A stretch of 64,000 bases of DNA from Clostridium sp. Marseille-Q2269 (GTDB lineage: Bacteria; Bacillota; Clostridia; Clostridiales; Clostridiaceae). The notes below the pieces were generated by a model, which was not told the origin of the DNA, ran no database searches, and saw only the letters and a program-made list of their open reading frames with translations. The stretch's first letter is position 1. Each line of letters starts with the position of its first letter. Positions 1 through 8,706 of the stretch are shown one piece after another. Both the position numbers and the translations under genes were made by a program. The DNA lies in assembly GCF_943736985.1 (NCBI RefSeq), contig NZ_CALSFS010000008.1, positions 1 to 64,000 of the forward strand, in the 5' to 3' direction.

Positions 1-127
1 ATGAGAAAATATCTTGGAAGCAGTAAAATGTTATTAATTCCATTTTTCTCTTTCCCATTAGGTGCAGGAATGAATCTTGAAACTATTGTAAAAGCTGGAG
101 GTCCTGGAATATTATTAGGAATAATAG
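1..127 (+). pseudogene. 2-keto-3-deoxygluconate permease fragment (kdgT-like)
   Basis: The open frame from the first base reads MRKYLGSSKM, then LLIPFFSFPLGAGMNL and GGPGILLGI. This matches the stretch of KdgT-family permeases that reads LIPFFAFALG...GILLG in the Escherichia coli protein (remembered family sequence). KdgT imports 2-keto-3-deoxygluconate through the cytoplasmic membrane. The ATG at base 1 is probably an internal Met, so the gene would continue to the left of the window. On the right it is cut off: after LLGI the frame runs into tRNA-Trp sequence and stops within about 12 codons, losing the C-terminal third of the family. It is either a true gene remnant made by a rearrangement or a chimeric assembly join. 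Confidence 0.7.
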
Positions 128-170
128 ACGGTTTTGGAGACCGCTACTCTACCAATTGAGCTATACCCCT
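128..170 (-). pseudogene. tRNA-Trp(CCA), 5' part only
   Basis: On the minus strand the sequence starts AGGGGTATAGCTC and continues through a D arm and a complete anticodon arm with loop CTCCAAA (anticodon CCA, Trp). This corresponds to about tRNA positions 1-43. Immediately after the 3' side of the anticodon stem the match ends and the sequence becomes kdgT-like, so the variable loop, T arm and acceptor 3' strand are missing. A tRNA-Trp gene of this 5' sequence is typical of clostridia (from memory). The upstream promoter is intact. It is a dead tRNA gene, an integration/deletion scar, or an assembly error. Confidence 0.75.
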
Positions 171-240
171 ATATATCAATTATTAATATACCTAGAGTCA
201 AAATCTTATCCTCTTAGGCATCGTTCCAACGACAAATATT

Positions 241-269
241 ATAATACACGATATTTTCAATTATGTCAA
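241..269 (-). promoter_or_regulatory. Promoter of the truncated tRNA-Trp gene
   Basis: On the minus strand there is TTGACA (264-269), a 17-nt spacer and TATTAT (241-246), close to the sigma-A consensus. Transcription would begin about 65 nt before the tRNA 5' end. The leader includes an inverted repeat TCGTT/AACGA at about 222-233. No gene is seen between 171 and 350. Confidence 0.55.
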
Positions 270-350
270 TATAGATTTTCATTTTTTACTAAAAATATAC
301 TTGTAAATATCCACTTAATTATTACATAAAGATAATTTAAATTATACTTA

Positions 351-1094
351 TTAATCCTTGAAATGTTTAAAATTATTCCATAACCTCATAACAGGAGTTG
401 CATACTTAAGTATATTTATATTACAATCATTGCTAAATAGCTTATCAAATCCTTTATCCATAATTTTATTATCCAAATTTCTAATGTGAAAATCTAATTC
501 ATTATCAGTTAAATTATCCATAAATCTTCTAAGAACAAGAGAATGATTATAATTCTGAAATAATTTTTTAGTAGATTTATCATAAACTTTTTTTCCACAA
601 ATATCATATGCTGAATATATTCCTGTTATAATTGATGTAAGTTGACCGAATCCTAATCCAGGTGAAATAGTACCAAAACAATTACCTATAAAATAAGTGT
701 TATCAATCTTAGGTTTATTACATATTCCTATCATATACCTAGTTATTTCAAAATTATCTGTTATCTCAAAGTTTTGCTCTAAATCATTACAGGCTAAATT
801 ATATACCTTCTGCCACATATCATTTATATCTAATTTTATATTGCTAGGATAATAATGAATAAATAATTTATTAACTTCATCTATAGGCTATAAATTTATA
901 TTATAATTTCCTCTTAGATAAGGTATACAATCTTTAATAGGTTCATCAAGAACACTAAACATGGCCTCTGCATTAACAAATCTATCTCCTACTCTATTTC
1001 GTTTTTCAAAAATAGTTGGTTTAATTCCGTACATTTCCAATGTTTTAGCACAAGAAAGACCAGATATTCCATCTCCCATTATAGCTACCTTCAT
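351..1094 (-). pseudogene. Decayed NAD(P)/FAD-dependent oxidoreductase
   Basis: The N-terminal piece starts at an ATG (1094) behind GGGAGGTG and carries the dinucleotide-binding motif GDGISGLSCAKTLE, then a Glu-Lys ending of the beta-alpha-beta fold (FEKRNRVGDRF). After about 68 codons an in-frame TAG (888-890) interrupts it. The same frame continues after the stop (PIDEVNKLF...) into a C-terminal piece with FIGNCFGTISPGLGFGQ, typical of the FAD-binding C-terminal part of geranylgeranyl-reductase-like flavoproteins. Together the pieces make only about 247 codons, while related proteins are about 350 or more, so the middle (substrate domain) also appears deleted. Not functional as a full-length enzyme; substrate unknown. 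Confidence 0.75.
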
Positions 1095-1186
1095 TAAAAG
1101 CACCTCCCACACCATATAGTATAAACGGAAAGCATATCTTCATACATTACAATAACTTAGAATAATGAAGAGCTAATCTGATCTTT

Positions 1187-1573
1187 TTAAAAATATATTC
1201 TTTTTCCACAATGTGGACAATATTTAAAATTACTATCTATTTCTTTTCCACAATTATCACAAATTATTGTATGATTCTCATAATATGATTTTTCACTATA
1301 TATTTCCTGTAAATCCATATTATTGAGGTTTTTATATTCTCTCACACTATTTAAATTTTCCTTTGATATATAATATACTGTATTACAACATCTAGATTTC
1401 AAATAATACTTTTCTCCCCATTTAATAAGTGGTATAAAGAAAAAGTGAAAAATATTATAAGTTTTTATAACAGTATATCTGCTTAAACTTCCACATTTTT
1501 TGCAAATTAAATTTTCAAGCTCCTCTATTTCTTCCTTTTTTGTATTTATACCAAATATACCAAAGAAGAACAT
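1187..1573 (-). CDS. Zinc-ribbon domain protein
   Basis: A 128-residue protein with start ATG behind AGGAGA. It has two cysteine pairs of zinc-ribbon type: CKKCG near residues 24-28, and a C-terminal CDNCGK...CPHCGKRIYF over the last 30 residues, which is the classic short zinc_ribbon_2-like form. The middle has a hydrophobic, aromatic stretch (IFHFFFIPLIKWGEKYY) and an isolated CC. No catalytic domain is visible, so a binding or structural role is inferred. It stands alone between the decayed oxidoreductase and a membrane protein, in the same direction as both. Exact function unknown. Confidence 0.6.
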   Translation of the reverse strand: MFFFGIFGINTKKEEIEELENLICKKCGSLSRYTVIKTYNIFHFFFIPLIKWGEKYYLKSRCCNTVYYISKENLNSVREYKNLNNMDLQEIYSEKSYYENHTIICDNCGKEIDSNFKYCPHCGKRIYF

Positions 1574-1624
1574 AAATCTTCTCCTCTCATATTAGTTATT
1601 TTATTATTTATACATAATGTAAAT

Positions 1625-2509
1625 CTAATGTTTCCAAAAATCATTCCAATCATCAGTAGTATTTAATCTTCTCCAAGGTCTAAAACTTCCAAATTTACTT
1701 TTTACAACGATACCAATACTTAATGGTATTATAAATAATATGCTTATTATATGACCTAACCCTAAAAAAACTATACTTCTAATTAATTCATAAAAAGCCA
1801 CACCAATAAATATAGCCACCATAGGAGATACCTTAGACTTTAAAAATCTCTTTCCTACATACAAGGAAATAGCTGTAAATCCCATAAGAAAAACTATTAA
1901 TAAAGCCATACATACTATTGGAATCAATATGATACCTACAATACTAAATAATAAGATAATCAACAGTATAAATGTTAATATTATAGAAGCATATCCATAA
2001 ACTAGGTTCTTTCCTAATTCTTTATCTATGGCCGATGCCATACGCATTTCATTATATGGCATTACATTATATACTACAATGCAAAGTATTAACAATAATA
2101 TAGCCACTGATATTCTACTATAAGAAAATTTAATATTTTCTATGTTGATATTTCTAAAAGGAATTTTAGCTTTTTCAAATTTTTCCTTTACATCCCCTTT
2201 TATATCTCCCTTTGGCCCTTTTGTAACTTTTCCAGCCATAGACGTTACATCACCCGTAACTTTTCCATTTATATATACATTCCCACCTATAGAAGTTACA
2301 TCACCATTTACAACACCATTTACATATATATCTGAACCTATGCTTATAACATCTCCATTTTCTACTTCACCGGGCTGAATATATATATTTTCATTAAATT
2401 TTACTACGCCTTCTACAACTGTATAAGAATTACTTGCTTTAACAGTATGTATTGGAATACTAAATAAGCACAGCATTACAATAACTATACAAAAGTATAT
2501 CTTTTTCAT
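1625..2509 (-). CDS. Bactofilin-like (polymer-forming repeat) membrane protein
   Basis: The start is the ATG after AAGGTGG; a GTG lies one codon upstream. The protein has a signal peptide (MKKIYFCIVIVMLCLFSIPIHTVKAS, ending at the Ala-Ser), then about 60 residues of short repeats of the type GDV-SIGSDIYVNG-VNGDVTSIGG. This is the turn-rich beta pattern of polymer-forming/bactofilin-like proteins. A charged linker with KGDIKGDVKEKFEKAK follows, then about four hydrophobic segments (RISVAILLLILCIVVY, YGYASIILTFILLIILL, LIPIVCMALLIVFLMG, MVAIFIGVAFYELI and beyond). The repeat domain should lie outside the membrane. A role in envelope organisation or stress response is only inferred. The next gene upstream is 14 nt or more away on the same strand. 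Confidence 0.6.
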   Translation of the reverse strand: MKKIYFCIVIVMLCLFSIPIHTVKASNSYTVVEGVVKFNENIYIQPGEVENGDVISIGSDIYVNGVVNGDVTSIGGNVYINGKVTGDVTSMAGKVTKGPKGDIKGDVKEKFEKAKIPFRNINIENIKFSYSRISVAILLLILCIVVYNVMPYNEMRMASAIDKELGKNLVYGYASIILTFILLIILLFSIVGIILIPIVCMALLIVFLMGFTAISLYVGKRFLKSKVSPMVAIFIGVAFYELIRSIVFLGLGHIISILFIIPLSIGIVVKSKFGSFRPWRRLNTTDDWNDFWKH

Positions 2510-2525
2510 CACAAAACACCACCTT

Positions 2526-3434
2526 CTATTTAAAAGTACTTTTTAGTAATGATATATTGTGCTCTATCATATCTTCATACAATATATTGTTATCATAAAC
2601 CTTCATAAGTAAAGATTTTATTTTATATTTGTCTAATAGGTTTTTATTATTTTCAAGTATATCATTGTCACTTGATAAAAATATGCATTTGTCTTTATAC
2701 TTTTTACATATATCTTCTATTTCTTTCTCATTAGTTATTTTATCTTTATCATCTCTTTTAATTTTTACTGTGTTTAAATTTAGATATTTTATAAAATAGT
2801 CTAGTTTATCCTCATCTACTATAAATATATAATCACCAGTTTTATCTGATATGTTATTAAATTCCTCCTCATAACTCTTAATTCTCTTTAACATATCAGA
2901 AAAATTTTTTTCATAAAAATCTCTATTACTGGGATCTTTATCTTGTATAGCATTTTTTATGTTAGATAATGCTATTTTATAATTATTTAAATTCAAAAAA
3001 TAATACGGATTATCTTTTAATATTTTATTTCCAAACTTTACTTCTTTTTCATAAGGCATTAATTTAGAACCTCTAGATACATTAACTACTCCTACTTTAC
3101 TTTTATCTAATTTTGATAGGAAATCATCAATCCAAGGCTCAAAACCAGATCCTACATAAAAAAATAGATCCTTACCACTTATATTTTCCAGTGTGTCCTC
3201 CTTTACTTTATAATTCATCAATTCATCTTTGTTTTTAAATATATATTCTATATAGTGCTTATCTTTTACTATTTCTTTTATTATGTTATATAAGTTTTTA
3301 TCTGTAGTAACTATATCTAGATATACTTCCTTTTTTATGTTATCGTCTCCATCAACACCATTATTTGTTCTTGAACAACCAAATAAACTTATACATATTA
3401 TAAATCCAATTATAAGAATAATATTTTTCTTCAT
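2526..3434 (-). CDS. Orphan ZnuA-like metal-binding lipoprotein
   Basis: A 302-residue lipoprotein: signal MKKNIILIIGFIICISLFGC with lipobox Cys at residue 20. The body resembles periplasmic metal-binding proteins of the ZnuA/TroA cluster (GSGFEPWIDDFLSKLDKSKVGVVNVSRG, then NPYYFLNLNNYKIALSNIKNA). In that family the segment is normally DPHxWLD, with a metal-ligand His; here it is NPYYFLN. The usual His-rich loop is also absent, so classical zinc or manganese binding is doubtful. No ABC permease or ATPase gene is adjacent. It may be a degenerate or specialised surface lipoprotein. The start ATG sits behind AGAGGTG. Confidence 0.6.
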   Translation of the reverse strand: MKKNIILIIGFIICISLFGCSRTNNGVDGDDNIKKEVYLDIVTTDKNLYNIIKEIVKDKHYIEYIFKNKDELMNYKVKEDTLENISGKDLFFYVGSGFEPWIDDFLSKLDKSKVGVVNVSRGSKLMPYEKEVKFGNKILKDNPYYFLNLNNYKIALSNIKNAIQDKDPSNRDFYEKNFSDMLKRIKSYEEEFNNISDKTGDYIFIVDEDKLDYFIKYLNLNTVKIKRDDKDKITNEKEIEDICKKYKDKCIFLSSDNDILENNKNLLDKYKIKSLLMKVYDNNILYEDMIEHNISLLKSTFK

Positions 3435-3633
3435 AAATACACCTCTGTAACATATATATTGAAATATATGTATTATCTAATGAACATTCATATTATATTT
3501 TACATAATAGATTTTTTTATTGCAAACTTTATATAATACTTTATATAATTTAGTTCATTTAACTAAGAATATTTATTATTTGATAAAGCTATGTTAAAAT
3601 AGTATAGGAAATTTAGTATTGAGAGGTTTTATT

Positions 3634-4878
3634 ATGTACGTAAGCATGGATAAAGTTTTAATATCTATCTCTACAGCCCTAGACTTGGCTGAAATAAGCT
3701 CCATAGGAAATACTAATATCATAGTAGAAGATGTTACTAACATAGATTACTCAAACCATTTATTTCTCAATCATTCTCAAAGAACATGCTATATATCTTT
3801 ATGTTTAGCTAAAGCTTTAAATATACATGGCACTCACTTAGAAGAATTATATGTATCCTCTTTACTTCATGATATAGGAGCCACAAATTTTCTTTCAAAA
3901 AGTCATTCTAGTAGTAAATTTATTTTAGGACATTGTATTACTGGGTCACAAATCACTAAGTCTTTTCCTATTTTTAATAATATATCTAATTTTATATTAT
4001 ATCATCATGAAAATTGGGATGGAAGCGGAGCCTTAAATATGAAAAAAGAGAATATTCCTATACAAAGTCAAATTATAAGATTGTCTGATTTAACAGATCT
4101 TTTATATAAAGATAGTATACCTTCTTATGAGCAAAAATCCTATATAATAAATTGGATTAATAATAATAAAAATATAATATTTTGTCCTGAAGTAGTAGAT
4201 GCTTTTTTACAAGTGTCTTGTACTGATATGTTCTGGCTAGACTTGGAAAATACTAGTTATTTAAAATCTGCTCTAGATAACATTAGTCCTATACATGACT
4301 ATAAATTAGATTTGCATAAATTTATGGATATAGCTTATATATTTTCAGAGATAATAGATAATAAAAGTTCCTTTACAGCTGATCACTCTAGAGAAATTGC
4401 AAAGCTATGTTACAAAGTAGGTAAAGCTATAGGATATGATGAAACAAGATGTATGAAACTTAAAATAGCTGGCCTTCTTCATGATATAGGTAAGCTAGCT
4501 ATACCAAAAGATATTTTGGACAAAAAAGGTCCTTTAACTAAAAAAGAATTTTCAGTTATAAAATCTCATCCTTATTATACTAATATAATTTTAAATAGAT
4601 TTGGAGAGATTGGTGATATTGGTTCTTGGGCATCAAATCATCATGAAAAATTAAATGGTAAAGGCTATCCTAGAGGATTGAAAGCAGAAAACTTATGCCA
4701 AGAAGATAGAATTATAGCAGTTTGTGATATATATCAGGCCCTAATAGAGGATAGACCTTATAGAAAAGGAATGAACTTAAAAAAAGCTTTTTCTATATTA
4801 GATAAGATGGTAGCAGAATCATTAATATGTGGCAAAGCTGTATATAATTTAAAACAAGCTATGTCATATAATAACTAA
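3634..4878 (+). CDS. Protein with two HD domains, the C-terminal one HD-GYP
   Basis: The start is the ATG at 3634, seven bases after GAGAGG; a TTG 15 bases earlier lacks a ribosome site. The N-terminal half has an HD phosphohydrolase pattern (HSQRTCYISL, LLHDIGATNF, HHENWDGSGA) with no GYP triplet. The C-terminal half has the full HD-GYP pattern: HSREIAKL, LLHDIGKLAIP, HHEKLNGKGYPRG and CDIYQAL...RPYR. HD-GYP domains hydrolyse cyclic di-GMP or related dinucleotides (family knowledge). No sensor or membrane segment is seen. It lies 48 nt upstream of tsaE on the same strand and may be co-transcribed. The substrate of the first HD domain is unknown. Confidence 0.75.
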   Translation: MYVSMDKVLISISTALDLAEISSIGNTNIIVEDVTNIDYSNHLFLNHSQRTCYISLCLAKALNIHGTHLEELYVSSLLHDIGATNFLSKSHSSSKFILGHCITGSQITKSFPIFNNISNFILYHHENWDGSGALNMKKENIPIQSQIIRLSDLTDLLYKDSIPSYEQKSYIINWINNNKNIIFCPEVVDAFLQVSCTDMFWLDLENTSYLKSALDNISPIHDYKLDLHKFMDIAYIFSEIIDNKSSFTADHSREIAKLCYKVGKAIGYDETRCMKLKIAGLLHDIGKLAIPKDILDKKGPLTKKEFSVIKSHPYYTNIILNRFGEIGDIGSWASNHHEKLNGKGYPRGLKAENLCQEDRIIAVCDIYQALIEDRPYRKGMNLKKAFSILDKMVAESLICGKAVYNLKQAMSYNN

Positions 4879-4926
4879 AGTTGTTTTTCCTCTATCTTTG
4901 TGCTATAAATATTTTGAGGTGATTAT

Positions 4927-5385
4927 ATGGAATTCTTAGTTAACTCTATAGAAAAAACAATTCATATAGGAGATTTTATAGGGCGTCATTGTAGTTCAGG
5001 AGATATTATATGTCTAAATGGTGATTTAGGTGCAGGTAAAACTCACTTATCTAAGGGAATAGCTACAGGTCTAAATATCCAAGATACTATAACTAGTCCA
5101 ACTTTTAATATAGTTAATGAATATAATGGGAAATTAAAACTATATCATTTTGATGTTTATAGAGTAAATGATCCAGATGAAATAGAAGCTATAGGATTTG
5201 ATGAATACATATTTGGAGAAGGTGTAAGCATTATTGAATGGTCTGATTATATAGAGGATCTTATTCCAGATGAATATATGGATATACGAATAACTAAAAT
5301 GCCTAACATGGGTGACAATTATAGAAAAATATCAATAACTTATCATGGTAATAGATATGATTATATAAAGGAGCTAAAAATATGA
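4927..5385 (+). CDS. tsaE: tRNA t6A synthesis ATPase TsaE
   Basis: A 152-residue P-loop ATPase with GDLGAGKT at residues 32-39, then TSPTFNIVNEY and the conserved YHFDVYR...GFDEY...IEWSDYI of TsaE (YdiB/YjeE). TsaE works with TsaB and TsaD to transfer threonylcarbamoyl to A37 of ANN-decoding tRNAs, driving turnover of the complex by ATP hydrolysis in the cytoplasm. It starts behind GAGGTGAT. The stop overlaps the tsaB start by four bases (ATGA), indicating translational coupling. Length is normal for the family. Confidence 0.93.
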   Translation: MEFLVNSIEKTIHIGDFIGRHCSSGDIICLNGDLGAGKTHLSKGIATGLNIQDTITSPTFNIVNEYNGKLKLYHFDVYRVNDPDEIEAIGFDEYIFGEGVSIIEWSDYIEDLIPDEYMDIRITKMPNMGDNYRKISITYHGNRYDYIKELKI

Positions 5386-6095
5386 AAATTCTAAGCATAG
5401 ATTCTGCTACAGAATGCGCTAGTTGTTCTGTATTAGATGAAGACAAATTATACGGCGAAATAAATTTTAACTATAAAAAACAACATTCTACCATATTGAT
5501 GAGTATGATAGATACTTTACTTAAAAATATAGATTGCGACATATCCTCTATAGATGCTTTCGTTATATCTAAAGGACCTGGATCTTTTACAGGATTAAGA
5601 ATAGGGTCTGCTACCGTAAAAGGATTAAGTGAGGGTACAAAAAAACCTTTTATTTCTGTATCTTCTCTAGATAGTTTGGCTTTTAATTTGGCTTTTACGG
5701 AAGGTATTATTTGCCCAATATTAGATGCCTTAAGAGGAAATGTTTATACATCTTTATATAAATTTGAAAATGAAAAACTTGAGAAATTGATGGATTATAA
5801 CGTAATATCCATAACAGATTTGATAGATATACTAAAGTGTAGAAATGAATCTATAACATTTGTAGGTGATGGTATTTTAAAATTTAAAGATACTATATTG
5901 AGCGCTCTAAGCAATGTGAAATTTGCTCCTAGCCATTTAAACTTAGCTCGTTCTTCTTCTTTGGGGGAATTGGGATTAAAATTATTAAAAGATGGCTATA
6001 AAGATGATATTCGTACTTTTGCTCCTCTATACATAAGAAAATCTCAGGCAGAACGAGAATATGAAAAAAAAATGGGAATGAAAAATAATGAATAA
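5382..6095 (+). CDS. tsaB: tRNA t6A synthesis protein TsaB
   Basis: A 237-residue protein of the ASKHA fold. It has the N-terminal ILSIDSATECASCSVLD, then ISKGPGSFTGLRIGSATVKGL, the hallmark of TsaB (YeaZ). TsaB is the non-catalytic partner that binds TsaD and TsaE in threonylcarbamoyl transfer to tRNA. The C-terminal segment PLYIRKSQAERE is also typical of the family. It overlaps tsaE by 4 bases and rimI by 8 bases, so tsaE-tsaB-rimI is a tightly coupled operon. tsaD is not in this window. Confidence 0.93.
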   Translation: MKILSIDSATECASCSVLDEDKLYGEINFNYKKQHSTILMSMIDTLLKNIDCDISSIDAFVISKGPGSFTGLRIGSATVKGLSEGTKKPFISVSSLDSLAFNLAFTEGIICPILDALRGNVYTSLYKFENEKLEKLMDYNVISITDLIDILKCRNESITFVGDGILKFKDTILSALSNVKFAPSHLNLARSSSLGELGLKLLKDGYKDDIRTFAPLYIRKSQAEREYEKKMGMKNNE

Positions 6096-6546
6096 AAAAG
6101 ATATAATTATATTGCCACTATCCCTAGAATATATAGATGGCGTAATGGAGATAGACAGTTTAAGTTTTTCTGTACCTTGGAGTAAAATTTCTTATGAAAC
6201 AGAGCTTAAAAATAAATTTGCAAAATATATAATTGTTGTAGATAAAACAAATAATAAGGTTTTAGGATTTGCAGGAATGTGGCTTATAATAGATGAATGC
6301 CATATAACCAATATAGCCGTTCATCCAAATTATAGAGGACTAGGAATAGGAAATATCTTAATGAATGAAATAATAGAGTTTTGCAAACAGCATACTATAA
6401 CTGGTATAACATTAGAAGTTAGAGAATCTAATACCACTGCTAAAAACCTTTATTATAAACACGGCTTTAAGGATAGCGGTATAAGAAAAGGCTATTATTC
6501 AGATAATAACGAAAATGCTCTATTAATGTGGAAAACAGATTTATAA
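6088..6546 (+). CDS. rimI: Ribosomal protein alanine N-acetyltransferase RimI
   Basis: A 152-residue GNAT-fold protein. The acetyl-CoA loop RGLGIG lies at residues 83-88, preceded by ITNIAVHPNY and followed by LEVRESNTTAKNLYYKHGF, the RimI signature. RimI acetylates the N-terminal Ala of ribosomal protein S18 in E. coli; substrates in clostridia may be broader. The tsaB-rimI order is conserved in Firmicutes. It starts inside the end of tsaB, so translation is coupled. The operon ends at a strong hairpin about 85 nt downstream. Confidence 0.88.
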   Translation: MNKKDIIILPLSLEYIDGVMEIDSLSFSVPWSKISYETELKNKFAKYIIVVDKTNNKVLGFAGMWLIIDECHITNIAVHPNYRGLGIGNILMNEIIEFCKQHTITGITLEVRESNTTAKNLYYKHGFKDSGIRKGYYSDNNENALLMWKTDL

Positions 6547-6630
6547 AATAATTTATAAAATCATATAAATAGAAAAACTATTTTTCTCCATAGTTTTGTA
6601 AATTACACAAATACATTTATATTCCTAATA

Positions 6631-6672
6631 AAAATATACTTAATAAGATTTAAACCTTATTAAGTATATTTT
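6631..6672. terminator. Bidirectional terminator between rimI and tyrS
   Basis: A 17-bp perfect inverted repeat (AAAATATACTTAATAAG with an 8-nt loop) has A-rich and T-rich flanks on either side. It lies between two convergent genes and can serve both. Confidence 0.8.
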
Positions 6673-6720
6673 TTATAATCATTTTAGATTACATTTATTT
6701 TATTATTAAAATATAATTTA

Positions 6721-7944
6721 TTACTCTACTATTATTCTATTAAAATTCTTTTTGCCTCTTCTAATCATTATACCATCTTCTGTAACATGTTCTTCTATTA
6801 CTACCAGATTTACATCTGTAACTTTTTCATCATTTAAGTAAAGGCCACCTTGTTTTATTAACCTTCTAGCTTCGCTTTTAGACGGTAATATTTCACACTT
6901 AACTAATACATCTACTAATAAGTTATTTAGCTCTTCTTTGCTTATATGGGATGTCGGCATGTTTCCTAAGTCTTTAGCATTCCCACCAAATAAAGCTTCT
7001 GCAGCAACTTTAGCTTTTTCTGCTTCTTCTTCTCCATGTATAACTTTAGTAACTTCAAAAGCTAACACTTTTTTAGCTTCGTTTATTTGTGATCCTTCTA
7101 ATGATGAAAGTCTTTTAACTTCATCCATTGGTAAGAAAGTTAATAAACGTAAGCATTTTTCTACATCTGCGTCTGCTATGTTTCTCCAATATTGATAAAA
7201 TTCATATGGTGATGTTTTTTCAGGATCTAACCATAAAGCTCCACTTTCTGTTTTACCCATTTTCTTTCCTTCACTATTAGTTAAAAGAGTAAAGGTCATA
7301 CCATAGGCTGCTTTAGTTTCTTTTCTCCTTATTAGGTCTACACCTGCCAATATATTAGACCATTGATCATCTCCACCTAATTCCATAACACAATTATACT
7401 TTCTATTTAATTCTAAGAAATCATAACCTTGCATTAGCATATAGTTAAACTCTAAGAAAGATAATCCTTTTTCCAATCTACTTTTAAAGCATTCTGCTGT
7501 TAACATTTTGTTTACTGAAAAATGAACACCTATTTCTCTTAAAAATTCTATATAATTTAAGTTCAAAAGCCAATCTGCATTGTTTACCATAATGGCTTTA
7601 TCTTCTGAAAAATCTATTATTTTTGCTAATTGTTTTTTAAAACAATTACAGTTATGCTCTATTTGCTCTTTTGTCATCATTTTTCTCATATCTGTTTTCC
7701 CAGTAGGATCCCCTATCATTCCTGTTCCTCCACCTACTAAGGCTACAGGTCTATGTCCAGCTTTTTGCATATGAGCCATAACCATCATTTGAAGGAAATG
7801 TCCTACATGTAAGCTATCTGCTGTAGGATCAAAGCCTATATAGAAAGTAATTTTTTCTTTTCCTAAAAGTTCTCTTATTTCTTCCTCATGAGTTAATTGT
7901 TTTATGTAACCACGTTCTTTTAATACATCATATACGTTACTCAA
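6721..7944 (-). CDS. tyrS: Tyrosyl-tRNA synthetase
   Basis: A 407-residue class I synthetase charging tRNA-Tyr. It has the HIGH-type motif HVGH at residues 46-49 ([14 protein letters not shown]), the tyrosine-site region QGYDFLELN, and [11 protein letters not shown] as the KMSKS-type loop. An S4-type RNA-binding domain is at the end ([19 protein letters not shown]). Length is typical of bacterial TyrS. The start ATG has AGGAGGAATGAAC before it. Unlike leuS, I see no T-box (no GGTACCGCG) in its short leader; a plain sigma-A promoter is close to the start. Confidence 0.97.
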   Translation of the reverse strand: MSNVYDVLKERGYIKQLTHEEEIRELLGKEKITFYIGFDPTADSLHVGHFLQMMVMAHMQKAGHRPVALVGGGTGMIGDPTGKTDMRKMMTKEQIEHNCNCFKKQLAKIIDFSEDKAIMVNNADWLLNLNYIEFLREIGVHFSVNKMLTAECFKSRLEKGLSFLEFNYMLMQGYDFLELNRKYNCVMELGGDDQWSNILAGVDLIRRKETKAAYGMTFTLLTNSEGKKMGKTESGALWLDPEKTSPYEFYQYWRNIADADVEKCLRLLTFLPMDEVKRLSSLEGSQINEAKKVLAFEVTKVIHGEEEAEKAKVAAEALFGGNAKDLGNMPTSHISKEELNNLLVDVLVKCEILPSKSEARRLIKQGGLYLNDEKVTDVNLVVIEEHVTEDGIMIRRGKKNFNRIIVE

Positions 7945-7977
7945 TGTTCATTCCTCCTAATATTAGTTCCTTTTTTT

Positions 7978-8006
7978 AGTATATATTGAAAGCTATATTT
8001 TATCAA
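7978..8006 (-). promoter_or_regulatory. tyrS promoter
   Basis: On the minus strand TTGATA (8001-8006), a 17-nt spacer, then TATACT (7978-7983). The leader to tyrS is only about 25-30 nt. Confidence 0.55.
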
Positions 8007-8061
8007 TATTCATATAAATAATGTTTAACGTAATTTATATTAATTATTACATTTATCTAAA

Positions 8062-8100
8062 ATTAAAGCTATTGAAAATTTCCTTATCAATAGCTTTAAT
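8062..8100 (-). terminator. Terminator after the small P-loop gene
   Basis: A 14-bp stem ATTAAAGCTATTGA / TCAATAGCTTTAAT, with TTTT following on the minus strand. It lies downstream of the gene that ends at 8163. Confidence 0.7.
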
Positions 8101-8162
8101 ACTTAATATAAAATTATTTTTAATCTATATAAACTAAAAATTGTTTTCAATCCTAATAATCC

Positions 8163-8570
8163 CTATGCTACGTACTTTCTTATAATCTCAGGTATATCCT
8201 TTTCTTCATTGATACTTATATAAAAATTCACATTGTAGTGTTCTCCAATATCCTCCAAGGCATAAAATAATTGTGCCGCATTATAAACACTCTTAGTTAC
8301 AATATCAAACAGCCCATCAATATATACGCTTTCAATATCATAATCTTTTGCTAAAATGCCGCACAAAAATCCATAAAATCTCTCGGAACTATTAATTTTA
8401 AACTCAGAACTATCAATCAATCTTATTTTGCTATTTAGTTGAAACATAGCGCTATTATCCTCGTCAATATAAACAATATTACCCTCTCTAAATTTGACCT
8501 CCTCGTTAGCCATATTAATCATAGCTTTTGTTTTCCCTGATCCTCTTTGATCACAAAAAACTTGAATCAT
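8163..8570 (-). CDS. Small P-loop-like protein of unknown role
   Basis: A 135-residue protein starting at the ATG eight bases after AAGGGG; a GTG three codons upstream overlaps the ribosome site. It opens with MIQVFCDQRGSGKTKAMINMAN, a Walker-A-like loop (RGSGKT) whose usual first Gly is missing. A Walker-B-like strand ESVYIDGLFDIV follows about 85 residues later. It is too short for a complete AAA or helicase domain. It may be a compact nucleotide-binding protein. It stands alone with its own terminator and lies downstream of the AlbA_2 gene on the same strand. I do not recognise a named family. Confidence 0.5.
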   Translation of the reverse strand: MIQVFCDQRGSGKTKAMINMANEEVKFREGNIVYIDEDNSAMFQLNSKIRLIDSSEFKINSSERFYGFLCGILAKDYDIESVYIDGLFDIVTKSVYNAAQLFYALEDIGEHYNVNFYISINEEKDIPEIIRKYVA

Positions 8571-8706
8571 TTCTACCACCCCTTTTATAATATTTAGGTG
8601 AACTCCTCACCTTAAATTATATAGTAATTAAAATGATTTTTCAATAATATTTGGAATATTTACAATATAAAAAATAGTCTATAATATTACATTTTATAAT
8701 GTTTTT

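Noticed and set aside
2142-2378. Open frame opposite the bactofilin-like gene (FPFIYTFPP...)
   Set aside because: Mirror of the GDV repeats on the other strand, with no ribosome site.
7945-8060. T-box upstream of tyrS
   Set aside because: No GGTACCGCG-like element or terminator, and the leader is too short.
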